Shown piece after piece: positions 7,652 to 16,437 of a DNA stretch of 64,000 bases; positions within the stretch are counted from its first letter, which is position 1, and every line of letters begins with the position of its first letter. Origin of the DNA: Kitasatospora aureofaciens (lineage in GTDB: Bacteria > Actinomycetota > Actinomycetes > Streptomycetales > Streptomycetaceae); assembly GCA_000720845.1 (NCBI GenBank), contig JODU01000019.1, forward strand, positions 149,365 to 213,364. Reading direction: 5' to 3'. Both the position numbers and the translations under genes were made by a program. The notes beneath the pieces are model-generated. The model searched no databases and was not told the origin of the DNA. It saw only the letters and a list, made by a program, of their open reading frames with translations.

Positions 7652-9040
7652 TCACACCTCGGCGCGGCTGAGCCCGGCCTCCGCCCGCTCCCTACCGGCC
7701 GTGTCGGCCACGTCCACCGGGCCGGCCGGGGCGTCCGGCGTCCGCACGGCCGGCCGGCGAAGGTATACCGCCCAGGTGAGGACGAGACACACGGCGTAGA
7801 AGGCGAGGAAGGCGAGGAAGGCGCCGGTGCCCGTGCCGAAGGAGAGGAAGGACTGCCGGAAGGCGAGGTTGATGGCGACGCCGCCGAGCGCGCCCACCGC
7901 GCCGATCAGCCCCATGGAGGCTCCGGAGAGCCGCCGCCCGTACGCCACCGCGGCCTCCCCCCGCAGTCCCTTGCCCAGCGCCTTGTTCTGGAAGATCCCG
8001 GGGATCATCTTGAACGTCGAGCCGTTGCCCAGCCCGCTGAGCACGAACAGCACCACGAACACCGCCACGAACAGCCCGAGGGACTCCGCCATGCCGGCCG
8101 CGACGAGCCCGGCGGTGGCGACGGCCATGGCGACGAAGTTCCACAGGGTGATCCGCGCGCCGCCGTACCGGTCGGCGAGCCTGCCGCCCAGCGGGCGGAT
8201 CAGGGAGCCGAGCAGCGGACCGATGAAGGTCAGGTACGCCGCCTGGAGCGGGGTCCGCCCGAACTGGCTCTGGAGCACCTGCCCGAAGGCGAAGCTGTAG
8301 CCGATGAACGAGCCGAACGTGCCGACGTACAGCACGGACATGATCCAGGTGTGGGCGTCCCGTGCCGCGTCCTTGGCGGCCCCGGTGTCGTTCTTCACGG
8401 AGGCGAGGTTGTCCATGAAGCACGCGGCGAGGACGGCGGCCACCAGGATCAGCGGGATGTAGATGCCGAGCAGCACCCGCGGCCCGCCGCTCGCACCGAT
8501 GACCGCGAGCGCGGCCAGCTGGATGACGGGCACGCCGATGTTGCCGCCCCCGGCGTTGAGACCGAGCGCCCAGCCCTTCTGCCGCAGCGGGAAGAAGGCG
8601 TTGATGTTGGTCATGGAGGAGGCGAAGTTGCCGCCGCCGATGCCGGCCAGCATCCCGACCAGGAGGAAGGTCGAGAAGGACGTCCCCGGCTCCATGACGG
8701 CGAAGGCCGCGACGGTCGGCACGAGCAGCAGCCCGGCGGAGACGATCGTCCAGTTCCGTCCGCCGAAGACGGCGACGGCGAAGGTGTACGGCACCCGCAC
8801 GACGGCCCCGACGAGCGTCACCACGGACGTCAGCAGGAACTTGTCGGCCGGTGTCAGCCCGTACTCCGGGCCCATGAAGAGCACCAGCACGGACCACATC
8901 GTCCAGACGGAGAACCCGATGTGCTCGGACAGGACGGAGAAGAACAGGTTCCGCCGGGCGGTCCGCTCCCCCGTCTCCTTCCAGAAGGTCTCGTCCTCGG
9001 GATCCCAGTACTCGATCCAGCGTCCGCCAGGGACTGTCAT
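7652..9040 (-). CDS. narK: NarK-type nitrate/nitrite transporter (MFS, NNP family)
   Basis: The 462-aa protein has 12 predicted membrane helices and NNP-family marks: FSVLSEHIGFSVWTMWS in helix 1, LVGMLAGIGGGNFASSM (nitrate signature region) and LGLNAGGGNIGVPVIQL (second signature), plus GSLIRPLGGRLADRYGG between the two halves. The charged N-terminus (WIEYWDPEDETFWKETGERTARRN) is typical of actinobacterial NarK. It moves nitrate or nitrite across the membrane; direction cannot be told from sequence. The ATG at 9040 follows GGAGGCGTG; an upstream GTG at 9061 is possible. The adjacent NnaR regulator supports a nitrogen-assimilation role. No nitrate reductase gene is next to it here. Confidence 0.9.
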   Translation of the reverse strand: MTVPGGRWIEYWDPEDETFWKETGERTARRNLFFSVLSEHIGFSVWTMWSVLVLFMGPEYGLTPADKFLLTSVVTLVGAVVRVPYTFAVAVFGGRNWTIVSAGLLLVPTVAAFAVMEPGTSFSTFLLVGMLAGIGGGNFASSMTNINAFFPLRQKGWALGLNAGGGNIGVPVIQLAALAVIGASGGPRVLLGIYIPLILVAAVLAACFMDNLASVKNDTGAAKDAARDAHTWIMSVLYVGTFGSFIGYSFAFGQVLQSQFGRTPLQAAYLTFIGPLLGSLIRPLGGRLADRYGGARITLWNFVAMAVATAGLVAAGMAESLGLFVAVFVVLFVLSGLGNGSTFKMIPGIFQNKALGKGLRGEAAVAYGRRLSGASMGLIGAVGALGGVAINLAFRQSFLSFGTGTGAFLAFLAFYAVCLVLTWAVYLRRPAVRTPDAPAGPVDVADTAGRERAEAGLSRAEV

Positions 9041-9172
9041 CACGCCTCCACGGTGCTCCACAGCTCGGTTGCACCGACGCTAGGCAGGACGCGTTTCGGG
9101 CCGGTGGGGCTGTGGATGACCGGAAGGGAACGTTGCTCTCACCCGGCGCGGGTGCGCGGTGAGAGATCGCGG

Positions 9173-10105
9173 TCAGCCCTGCGGGGGCCGGGGCTGCCAG
9201 TGCGGGTTCTGCTGCGGGTACGCCTGCGGCGGGTAGGGCTGCTGAGCCTGCGGCGGCGCGTACGGCTGCTGCGGTGGCCGCTGGCCGTACGGCTGCTGCT
9301 GCGGCCGGCCGTACGGCTGCGGGGGCTGCTGCGGCGGGTAGGGCTGCTGAGCCTGCTGCGGTGCGTACGGCTGCGGGGGCGCGTACGGCTGCTGGGCCTG
9401 CGGCGGTCCGCCGTACGGCTGCTGCTGCGGCGGCTGGGGAGCGTACTGGCCGGGGGCCGGCTGCCCGTAGCCGCCGGGCGCGGCGCCGAACGGGTTCCCG
9501 TGCCCCGGCAGCTGCCCGCCGGGCGGCAGGTACCGCACCCGTCCCGCCTCGTCGGCCATCGGCACGAACCCGGCGGCCTGGAGCCGGGCCGCGAACTTGG
9601 CGTTGCGCTTGCGGGTGACGAGGAAGCCGATGCCCAGGACCGCCATGAGGAACAGCCAGATGATCCCGGACAGGACGAAGTCGTCGGAGGAACCGCCCTC
9701 GCGGTAGGCGAGGACGACACACGCGACGGTGCCGCCGAGCGCGCCGTAGCCCATCCCCTTCTGGGCGTTCTTGCCGGTGAGGTCGAAGTTGATCCGGGCC
9801 TTGAGGAGTTCGAAGGCGTCCGGCACGAGCGGCGGCAGCGAGACCCCGTCACCGGCGTTCGGGTACTGCGCCCAGTTCTGCGCGGCCCGGGTGCGGGCCT
9901 GCGGGCTGGGGTCGGGGACCAGCAGCATGGTGAGCGCGGCGTTGTTCCCGCCGCTCTGGCGCACGTCGGCGTACTCGTACCCGAACTGCTGGGCGACGAA
10001 GGCGAGCTTGGCGAGCTTCTTCACGGACGACATCCGGCTGGTGAGCTGGACCGCCTCCCCGCTCGCCATCAACTGCAGCATCTTCTGCGTCTGCCGCTTG
10101 CTCAT
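9173..10105 (-). CDS. Membrane protein with Pro/Gln/Tyr-rich C-terminal tail
   Basis: I do not recognise a named family. The 310-aa product has a basic N-terminus (MSKRQTQKMLQLMASGEAVQ), a globular part to about residue 115, two membrane helices (YGALGGTVACVVLAYRE and DFVLSGIIWLFLMAVLGIGFLV), then a cytoplasmic-looking RKRNAKFAARLQAAGFVP segment. From about residue 205 it is a roughly 100-residue low-complexity tail of PYG, PQQ and QQPY repeats. Similar Pro/Gln tails occur on actinobacterial membrane proteins and on the PkaA kinase in this window. It stands alone on its strand between narK and the mat operon. Confidence 0.75.
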   Translation of the reverse strand: MSKRQTQKMLQLMASGEAVQLTSRMSSVKKLAKLAFVAQQFGYEYADVRQSGGNNAALTMLLVPDPSPQARTRAAQNWAQYPNAGDGVSLPPLVPDAFELLKARINFDLTGKNAQKGMGYGALGGTVACVVLAYREGGSSDDFVLSGIIWLFLMAVLGIGFLVTRKRNAKFAARLQAAGFVPMADEAGRVRYLPPGGQLPGHGNPFGAAPGGYGQPAPGQYAPQPPQQQPYGGPPQAQQPYAPPQPYAPQQAQQPYPPQQPPQPYGRPQQQPYGQRPPQQPYAPPQAQQPYPPQAYPQQNPHWQPRPPQG

Positions 10106-10186
10106 CCCGCTGCTCCCCCTGACCGGCTCACGCCACCCTGTTCACTCCCGCAACCGAGGCAGTCTCGCACGGAGGGCCGACAGCCG

Positions 10187-11512
10187 TCAGCCCCGGTGCG
10201 CGGCACGGGCCCCGGGCCGCTTCGGTGCCGGGCGCTTGCCGCCGTCCGGCCACAGCTGGGGCCTGCGTTTGGCGGCCACGTCCTCCATCCAGCCGAACCA
10301 GACGACGCAGCTCCCGATCAGCAGCCAGGCGATGACCAGGACCGGCCAGGGGCTCTCCAGCAGCCACGGGACCTGCTCCCCCAGGACGTCGAAGCCCCAC
10401 AGCCGGTCCCACAGCGTCGCCGCGACGAGGATGCAGACGTTGTGCCACAGGTAGATCGTCACCGCGCGGGAGTTGAGCAGGGTGATCAGCCGGTCCCAGC
10501 GGCGCAGTCGGCGCGGCCACTGCGTCCACGACGGGCTCACGTGCAGGAGCAGCAGCACCGTGGCGAAGGACCAGACGGCCTGTGCGAACGGGATGGAGTC
10601 CAGGTCGTACCCGGTCTTGAAGCCCTCCCGGAAGGCGTACCACAGGCCCAGTGCGGCGATCACCGGGGCCACCGAGGGCACGACGTAGCGCGGCAGCCGT
10701 TTCAGGACGCCTTCCTGGTGGGCCATGCCGAGGACCCAGCAGGCCCCGAACGTGCTGAAGTCGGTGAGCGCCGACGGGAAGCGCTCGCCCGGCAGGTTGA
10801 GGTAGCCGAACTGGAAGGCGGCCGACAGCGCGAGCGGCGCGAGGATCGTCAGCCACGGCAGGGCCCGCAGGGCACGCAGCAGGACCGGGGAGAGCAGGAC
10901 GTACCAGAGGTAGGCGCGGATGTACCACAGGGGCCCGGCGAGTTCCGCGGCCCAGTCCTCGCCCAGGATGCCGTGGACACCCGGCAGCCCCTCGGCGAAC
11001 GGCGGGTCGCTCAGCGGCAGCACCCAGTAGAGGAGGTGGAACCACCACCAGCCCGGATGCCCGTCGTCGCCCGGTCCCCAGCCCTGCAGCACCATGCCGG
11101 TCACGCCCACGGCGCCCAGCAGCCACAGCGGAGGCAGCAGGCGGCGCATGCGGCTGCGGACGACCTGGACGGCCGGCCGCTTGAGGGAACGGGCCATCAG
11201 GTTGCCCGCGAGGGCGAACATCACGCCCATGGACGGGAACACCACGGGCAGCCAGGCCCAGCCCATCAGGTGGTACAGGACCACGCGGAAGAGGGCCACC
11301 GCCCGCAGCAGGTCGAAGTACCGGTCGCGCACGGGAGCGCGCCGGGCCTGCTTCTGCTGGGGCACCACCGGTACGGCGGCGTCCGTGCCCACGGGCGGGT
11401 GGAGGGGCGGTGCGGTCATGTGCGGGTCGCTCCGGGTCGGACCAGGCAGGGGCGGGGCGGGCGGGGCGGGTACGGGGGCCGGCCGCGTCGGGTCGTACGG
11501 CGGGGTGGTCAT
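10187..11512 (-). CDS. Acyltransferase family 3 integral membrane protein
   Basis: The 441-aa protein begins with a Pro-rich cytoplasmic leader (about 85 residues), then RDRYFDLLRAVALFRVVLYH, the acyltransferase-3 signature with the catalytic-type His in helix 1, followed by SMGVMFALAGNLMARSL and about ten helices. These enzymes O-acylate surface sugars. The ATG overlaps the matB stop (ATGA), so it is translationally coupled to the polysaccharide synthase and probably modifies its polymer, as IcaC or OafA-type partners do. The acyl group and site are unknown. Confidence 0.87.
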   Translation of the reverse strand: MTTPPYDPTRPAPVPAPPAPPLPGPTRSDPHMTAPPLHPPVGTDAAVPVVPQQKQARRAPVRDRYFDLLRAVALFRVVLYHLMGWAWLPVVFPSMGVMFALAGNLMARSLKRPAVQVVRSRMRRLLPPLWLLGAVGVTGMVLQGWGPGDDGHPGWWWFHLLYWVLPLSDPPFAEGLPGVHGILGEDWAAELAGPLWYIRAYLWYVLLSPVLLRALRALPWLTILAPLALSAAFQFGYLNLPGERFPSALTDFSTFGACWVLGMAHQEGVLKRLPRYVVPSVAPVIAALGLWYAFREGFKTGYDLDSIPFAQAVWSFATVLLLLHVSPSWTQWPRRLRRWDRLITLLNSRAVTIYLWHNVCILVAATLWDRLWGFDVLGEQVPWLLESPWPVLVIAWLLIGSCVVWFGWMEDVAAKRRPQLWPDGGKRPAPKRPGARAAHRG

Positions 11513-13713
11513 CCGACCGGCCTCCCGTCCATGGCGCCGGACCGCCGCTGGGCCGGCACGCCGTCGCTGCCGGGCGGCGGCGCGGACACCCCGCCGCTGC
11601 GCCGCAGCTTCTGCCAGCGCAGCCGGCCGCCGGTGAGCGCCGTGATCCAGGACTGGAGCAGCACCACGTACATGATCTGGCGGTACAGGATCTGCTGGAG
11701 GGGCAGCGAGATGAGCGGGGTCAGCTTCTCCCGGTCGAGCCGGAAGGCGTACGCCGCGCACACCGCCTGGATGGCGAGGACGCCGAGCCACGCCACGATC
11801 GTCTTGTCGGTCGGGCCGAAGACGAGGCCGTAGAGCAGGAAGACGTCGATCAGCGGGGCCAGCAGCGGGGCCACGACCATGAACAGGGAGACGAAGGGCA
11901 GCCCCACCCGGCCGAAGCGGCCCGAGGGGCCCTTCTCGATCACCGCGCGGCGGTGCTTCCAGATCGCCTGCATAGTGCCGTACGACCAGCGGTAGCGCTG
12001 GGACCACAGCTGGCTGACGGACTCCGGGGCCTCGGTCCAGGCGCGGGCGTTCTCGGCGTAGACGACCCGCCAGCCGGCGCGGTGCAGCGCCATGGTGACG
12101 TCGGTGTCCTCGGCGAGCGTGTCGTCGCTCATGCCGCCGATGGGCTCCAGGGCGGAGCGGCGGAAGGCGCCGACCGCGCCGGGAATGGTGGGCATGCAGC
12201 CGAGGACGTCGTACATCCGGCGGTCCAGGTTGAATCCCATCACGTACTCGATGTGCTGCCAGGCGCCGATGAGGCTGTCCTTGTTGCCGACCTTCGCGTT
12301 GCCCGCCACGGCGCCCACCTTGGGGTCGCCGAAGGGCTGGACGAGTTCGCGGACGGTGGAGGGCTCGAAGACGGTGTCGCCGTCCATCATCACGACGATG
12401 TCGTAACGGGCGTTGGCGAGGCCCCGGTTGAGCGCGGCGGGCTTGCCCGCGTTGAGCTGGCGGATCACCCGGACGCCCGGCAGGCCGAGCCCCTCCACGA
12501 TCCGCGCGGTGCCGTCGCTGGAGCCGTCGTCGATGACGACGACCTCGATCGGGTGGTCGCTCGCCACCAGGGAACGCACCGTGTTCTCGATGCACTTGGC
12601 CTCGTTGTACGCCGGGACCAGCACCGTGACCGGTTCGGTGACCGCCGGTCCCCAGCGGAAGCGCCGGCGGCGGACCCGGCGGGCGTGGACACCGGACAGC
12701 AGCAGCATCAGGGCGAAGCGTCCGATGACCAGCGTGCCGATGATCGCCAGGCCCACCACCAGGACGTCGGTGATCCTCTCGGAGGCCTGGACCAGGAAGA
12801 CCCATGCCTTGCCCTTCCAGAGTTCGGCGCCGGTCACCGGGGTCATGGCGCTGGGCGCGTCCAGGGCCTCGGTGAGGTTGTCGAACTCGTAGCCCTTCTT
12901 CTTCAGGTCGGGCAGGAACCGGTCCAGCGCCTGCACGGTCTGGTGGCGGTCACCGCCGGAGTCGTGCATCAGGACGATGGCGCCCTTGCCGCCCTGCGGC
13001 GTGGCGCGGCGGATGATCTCGTCGACGCCGGGCTTCTTCCAGTCCTCGCTGTCGGTGTTGTTGACGACGGTGATGTAGCCGCGGCTGGCGATGTACTCGG
13101 TGACGGGCCAGGACTTGTTGTCGAAGGCGTCCGAGAACGACGAGTAGGGCGGCCGGAAGAGCGAGGTCCGGACTCCGGCGGCGCCCTGCAGGGCCAGCTG
13201 GTTCTGGGACAGCTCCCAGTCGATGCGGCTCTTGGACTGGTAGGAGAGGTCGGGGTGGTTGAAGGTGTGCAGGCCGACCTCGTGCCCCTCGTCGACCATG
13301 CGCTTGACCAGGTCCGGGTAGCGCGAGGCCATGGTGCCGGTGACGAAGAAGACGGCGTGGGCGTCGTGCTTCTTCAGGACGTCCAGCACCCGCGGCGTCC
13401 AGGTCGGGTCCGGACCGTCGTCGAAGGTGAGGACGAGCTTCTGGTGCGGGATGCGCACGGTGTTGATGTGGTTGTTGCGGGCGTCGATCACCGGCCCGCC
13501 GTCGAGGACGCGGTGCGGGACCCGGTCGGTGGCGGCGGGCGGCTGGACGCGGTGGTCGGCGAGGATCTCGCTGTGCACGTATCCGCGCAGCATGAGCATC
13601 GCCGCCAGGGCGACCAGGAGGAGCAGCGGGAGCAGCAGGCGCAAGGGCAGCCGACGGCGGGAGCCCTCACGGGCGCCGCGCGCGGCCCCGTGACGGCGGG
13701 TGCGGGATGCCAT
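11509..13713 (-). CDS. matB: MatB: bifunctional polysaccharide deacetylase / GT2 synthase
   Basis: The 734-aa protein joins two enzymes. After a basic N-terminus and a membrane helix (residues 22-45), a NodB polysaccharide deacetylase domain carries TFDDGPD (about residue 95), HTFNHPD and RPPYSS. After a further helix, a processive GT2 domain carries VTVLVPAYNEA (about 359), MDGDTVF (about 439), EDTDVTM (about 533) and QRYRW (about 571), then three C-terminal helices. This matches MatB, which with MatA makes poly-beta-1,6-N-acetylglucosamine that glues Streptomyces hyphae into pellets. Deacetylase outside and synthase inside resembles PgaB/PgaC fused. The ATG at 13713 overlaps the matA stop as TGATG. 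Confidence 0.9.
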   Translation of the reverse strand: MASRTRRHGAARGAREGSRRRLPLRLLLPLLLLVALAAMLMLRGYVHSEILADHRVQPPAATDRVPHRVLDGGPVIDARNNHINTVRIPHQKLVLTFDDGPDPTWTPRVLDVLKKHDAHAVFFVTGTMASRYPDLVKRMVDEGHEVGLHTFNHPDLSYQSKSRIDWELSQNQLALQGAAGVRTSLFRPPYSSFSDAFDNKSWPVTEYIASRGYITVVNNTDSEDWKKPGVDEIIRRATPQGGKGAIVLMHDSGGDRHQTVQALDRFLPDLKKKGYEFDNLTEALDAPSAMTPVTGAELWKGKAWVFLVQASERITDVLVVGLAIIGTLVIGRFALMLLLSGVHARRVRRRRFRWGPAVTEPVTVLVPAYNEAKCIENTVRSLVASDHPIEVVVIDDGSSDGTARIVEGLGLPGVRVIRQLNAGKPAALNRGLANARYDIVVMMDGDTVFEPSTVRELVQPFGDPKVGAVAGNAKVGNKDSLIGAWQHIEYVMGFNLDRRMYDVLGCMPTIPGAVGAFRRSALEPIGGMSDDTLAEDTDVTMALHRAGWRVVYAENARAWTEAPESVSQLWSQRYRWSYGTMQAIWKHRRAVIEKGPSGRFGRVGLPFVSLFMVVAPLLAPLIDVFLLYGLVFGPTDKTIVAWLGVLAIQAVCAAYAFRLDREKLTPLISLPLQQILYRQIMYVVLLQSWITALTGGRLRWQKLRRSGGVSAPPPGSDGVPAQRRSGAMDGRPVG

Positions 13714-15225
13714 CAGAGGGTGTTCTCCGGGGACAGGGATGTGGAAGACGAGGAGGTGTCGGCGAGGCCGGCGGCCACGACGGGTGCGCCGCCCTGGCCC
13801 GCGACGGGGTCCGGGGCGGCCGCGCCGTCGGCGTTGGAGCCGCCCGCGCCCGGATCGGTGCCGGTGGTGGAGCCGCCGGTGGGGGTGGTCGGGTCGGCGG
13901 AGGTGCCACCGCCGCCGGCCGGGACCGACGGGCCCGTGGTGTCGGGGGGCGGAACCTGGGTCGACTGCGTCGGGTCCGGGCCGGTCGCGCCGCCGCCGCC
14001 CGGGTTCTGGTCGGTACCGGGCGCCGAGGACCGGGGGCCGGTGCTCGTACCGGGCCGCCCCGTGCCGCCGCCCGTCGTGCCGGAGGTACCGGACGCGGGT
14101 GCCTCGACGCCCGGGTCGGCCGTCGCACCGGCGTCGCCCGAGGGCGTGGCCTGCGGGGCGGCGGTGCCGGTGCCGGAGGGCTGCGCCGACTGCGAGGGCA
14201 GCGGGGTGGTGTCGACCTGGCCGGCCGGTGCGCCCTCCTCCTGCCCCGGTACGGGCATCCACGGCGCGTCGGAGTTGCCGGAGAGCAGCGTGGAGACGAT
14301 GACAACGGCGTAGACCGCGCAGGCGACGCCGACCAGGATGCCGAGGCGGCGGTAGAGGCGGCTGCGGCGGCCGGACGCGTCGACGAAGACGGGCCCGTCG
14401 GAGGCCTCCGGGCGAGTCTTGCGGTGTCCGCCGTCGGCCCGCAGCAGCACGCCGTCGCCGAGGTGGACGGCGTCGAGCTGGACGGTGACCTCGTGCGGGT
14501 CGTGGGTGTGCCCGGCGGCGGTGCCCGCGTCGCCGTCCGTGTCCGGCGACTCCTGCCAGGGGTCGCGGAGCGCGGCGGTGGCGGGGGCGGCCGGCGGCAC
14601 GGGTACGGAGCCGGAAGCGGGCGCGGGGAACGCCCGGGTGGGCTCCCCAAAAGCGCCGGCACCGGTCGGCGGGAGAACGGCCGTGCGGTCGAAGCCGGCG
14701 CCGGGGCCGGGGGCGTGGCCGCTTCGGGGACCGGAGTCGCGGGCGTCACGCGTTGCGGGTCCCGGGGCACCGGCACCGGTTGGCGGCAGGACAGCCGTAC
14801 GGTCGAAGTCGGGACCGGAGTCGCGGGGGAGCCGTGCCGGAGGAGTGGGCCCTCGGGATGGCGTTGCCCTGGTTCGGGGCCGGGTTGCCGGGGTTCGCCC
14901 CGGGCGGGTCGGTCGTGCCCCAGGTTATCCGCCTCCGGACCAACGGGTCCGGGCCCTGCTCGCGGGGAGCACGGCCGCCTATTCGGGAGCCCAGGACCTC
15001 GGTCCGGTCGGCGTCGGAACTCCCTCGGCCACGCGGGCTCTCACCGGATTCGCCGAACCACCCCGAGCCCGACGCGGTCACAGGAGGTTCCCCGGCCGGG
15101 GGGAAGGAGCGGATCGGCGGCAGCACCTCGGTGGCATCAGCATGTCGTCCTGCCTCCGAGAGTTCACGAGCCCCGGACTCGGCCTCTGGCCACTCCGGTT
15201 GGGCGTCTTTTTGCCAATTCTTCAC
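13713..15225 (-). CDS. matA: MatA: membrane-anchored aggregation protein, apparently frameshifted
   Basis: The downstream frame (from 14600 on) encodes a cytoplasmic segment HEVTVQLDAVHLGDGVLLRA, one membrane helix (LGILVGVACAVYAVVIVSTL) and a Pro/Ser/Thr/Gly-rich outside tail. Its only start is a GTG at 14600 without a ribosome binding site, yet the frame is open to about 14937. In the neighbouring frame, GTG 15225 (GGGGGAAG ribosome binding site, MKNWQKDAQPEW) opens a sequence with ATEVLPPI and DRTEVLG motifs. Two DRTAVLPPTGAGA copies continue in the matA frame after 14825. Dropping one base of the G5 run at 14825-14829 joins them into about 503 aa. MatA works with MatB in hyphal aggregation. 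Whether the frameshift is real is unknown. Confidence 0.78.
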
Positions 15226-15382
15226 GCGTGCGCACTTCCCCCCACGGGACACTTCCGGGTGCGCATACGACTCCGAGCACTCGTCGGCCGAACCGGCCCC
15301 CACCAGGTTCGAGCGCCCCCTGTATCACACCGTGCTCAGGCAAAGAATGTAGCGCACGCGGAGGATGTGTGGTGGCCGAGTG

Positions 15383-16354
15383 TCACTTGTGGGCGGACAT
15401 CACAGCGGCGTCGACGGCCGGAATCCACCCGTCGTCGGGAGACTCGAGCCAACCCTTTTCGGTCGCGACCTGCGACGCCGCCCGGCGCAGCGCGTCGAGC
15501 GCGGGATGGGCCAGTCCCTTTCGCCACACGAGCGAGACCGGCGACAGCGGCACGGGGTCGACGAGCGGGCGAACCACGGTCGAATGCATGGCCGGAAAGC
15601 TCTGCACGGCCAGAATCGGATTGCGCGTCTTGTCCATGATGCGCTGGAACTCCTCCTCGCCGACCGCCAGCGGCGCAGGGGACGCCACATGGATGCCGCG
15701 GCCCTCGAACAGGCGGTGCGCGAGGTCGGTCCACTCCGGCGTGCGCGGGTTGCCGGCCCCGGCGTACACGCTCTCCCCGGCGAGCGCGGAGAGCGGCACC
15801 CGGGCCAGCCGGGCCAGCGGATGGTCCTCGGGCAGGACGACCGCCATGGGCTCGTAGCGCACCGGCTGGTGGTCGAGCCCCGCCCGCAACGCCACGGGCA
15901 GCCCCGCGAACCGGCCGAAGGAGGCGTCGAGACGGCCCGCGAGCAGTTCACCGGCGGCGTGCGTCAGTCCGCTCTCGTAACGCGCCATCAGCTCCTGCTC
16001 GGGCGCGAGCGCACGGGCCCGTTCCAGGACCAGCCGGCCGGTGACCAGGCCCGGGGAGTTGAGGTCGACCAGCAGCGGCCGGGCCTGCCCGAAGGCGGCC
16101 AGCAGGTCGTCCTGCGCCTGGAGGACCCGGCGGGCGTACGGCAGCAGCCGCTCGCCGTCGGCCGTCGGCGTCACCTGCCGGGTGGTCCGGACGAACAGCT
16201 CGGCGCCCAACTCCCGCTCCAGGCGCCGCACATCCCTGCTGAGCGCCTGCTGGGCGACGTAGAGGCGGGCGGCGGCGCGGGTGAAGTGCAGCTCCTCGGC
16301 GACGGTGACGAAGGCGCGCAGGAGGCGGGGATCGAGGTGGCCGGGTGCGGGCAT
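15383..16354 (-). CDS. LysR-family transcriptional regulator
   Basis: The 323-aa protein has the LysR helix-turn-helix at residues 8-65 (LLRAFVTVAEELHFTRAAA, then ALSRDVRRLERELGAELFVRT) and a substrate-binding-like effector domain. It is divergent from the MFS gene at 16438, with start codons 83 bp apart, so it probably controls that transporter and itself; the effector is unknown. The ATG at 16354 gives the standard N-terminus length. Confidence 0.88.
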   Translation of the reverse strand: MPAPGHLDPRLLRAFVTVAEELHFTRAAARLYVAQQALSRDVRRLERELGAELFVRTTRQVTPTADGERLLPYARRVLQAQDDLLAAFGQARPLLVDLNSPGLVTGRLVLERARALAPEQELMARYESGLTHAAGELLAGRLDASFGRFAGLPVALRAGLDHQPVRYEPMAVVLPEDHPLARLARVPLSALAGESVYAGAGNPRTPEWTDLAHRLFEGRGIHVASPAPLAVGEEEFQRIMDKTRNPILAVQSFPAMHSTVVRPLVDPVPLSPVSLVWRKGLAHPALDALRRAASQVATEKGWLESPDDGWIPAVDAAVMSAHK

Positions 16355-16437
16355 CCGGAGAATTTACAACGCCGGTGCGTGAATGGCCACGGAGAAGGTG
16401 TTGGACCTCCCGATCACCCCCGGGCGACGGTGGACGC

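Noticed and set aside
6455..11833. 1792-codon plus-strand open frame across narK, nnaR and the mat operon
   Set aside because: It is antisense to five well-supported minus-strand genes; its composition (Arg, Pro, Gly, Ser) is that of a shadow frame in GC-rich DNA.
14746..15303. Separate small gene upstream of matA
   Set aside because: Its sequence shares the DRTEVL/ATEVLPP repeats of the matA frame and joins it after removing one base, so I treat it as the N-terminus of matA.
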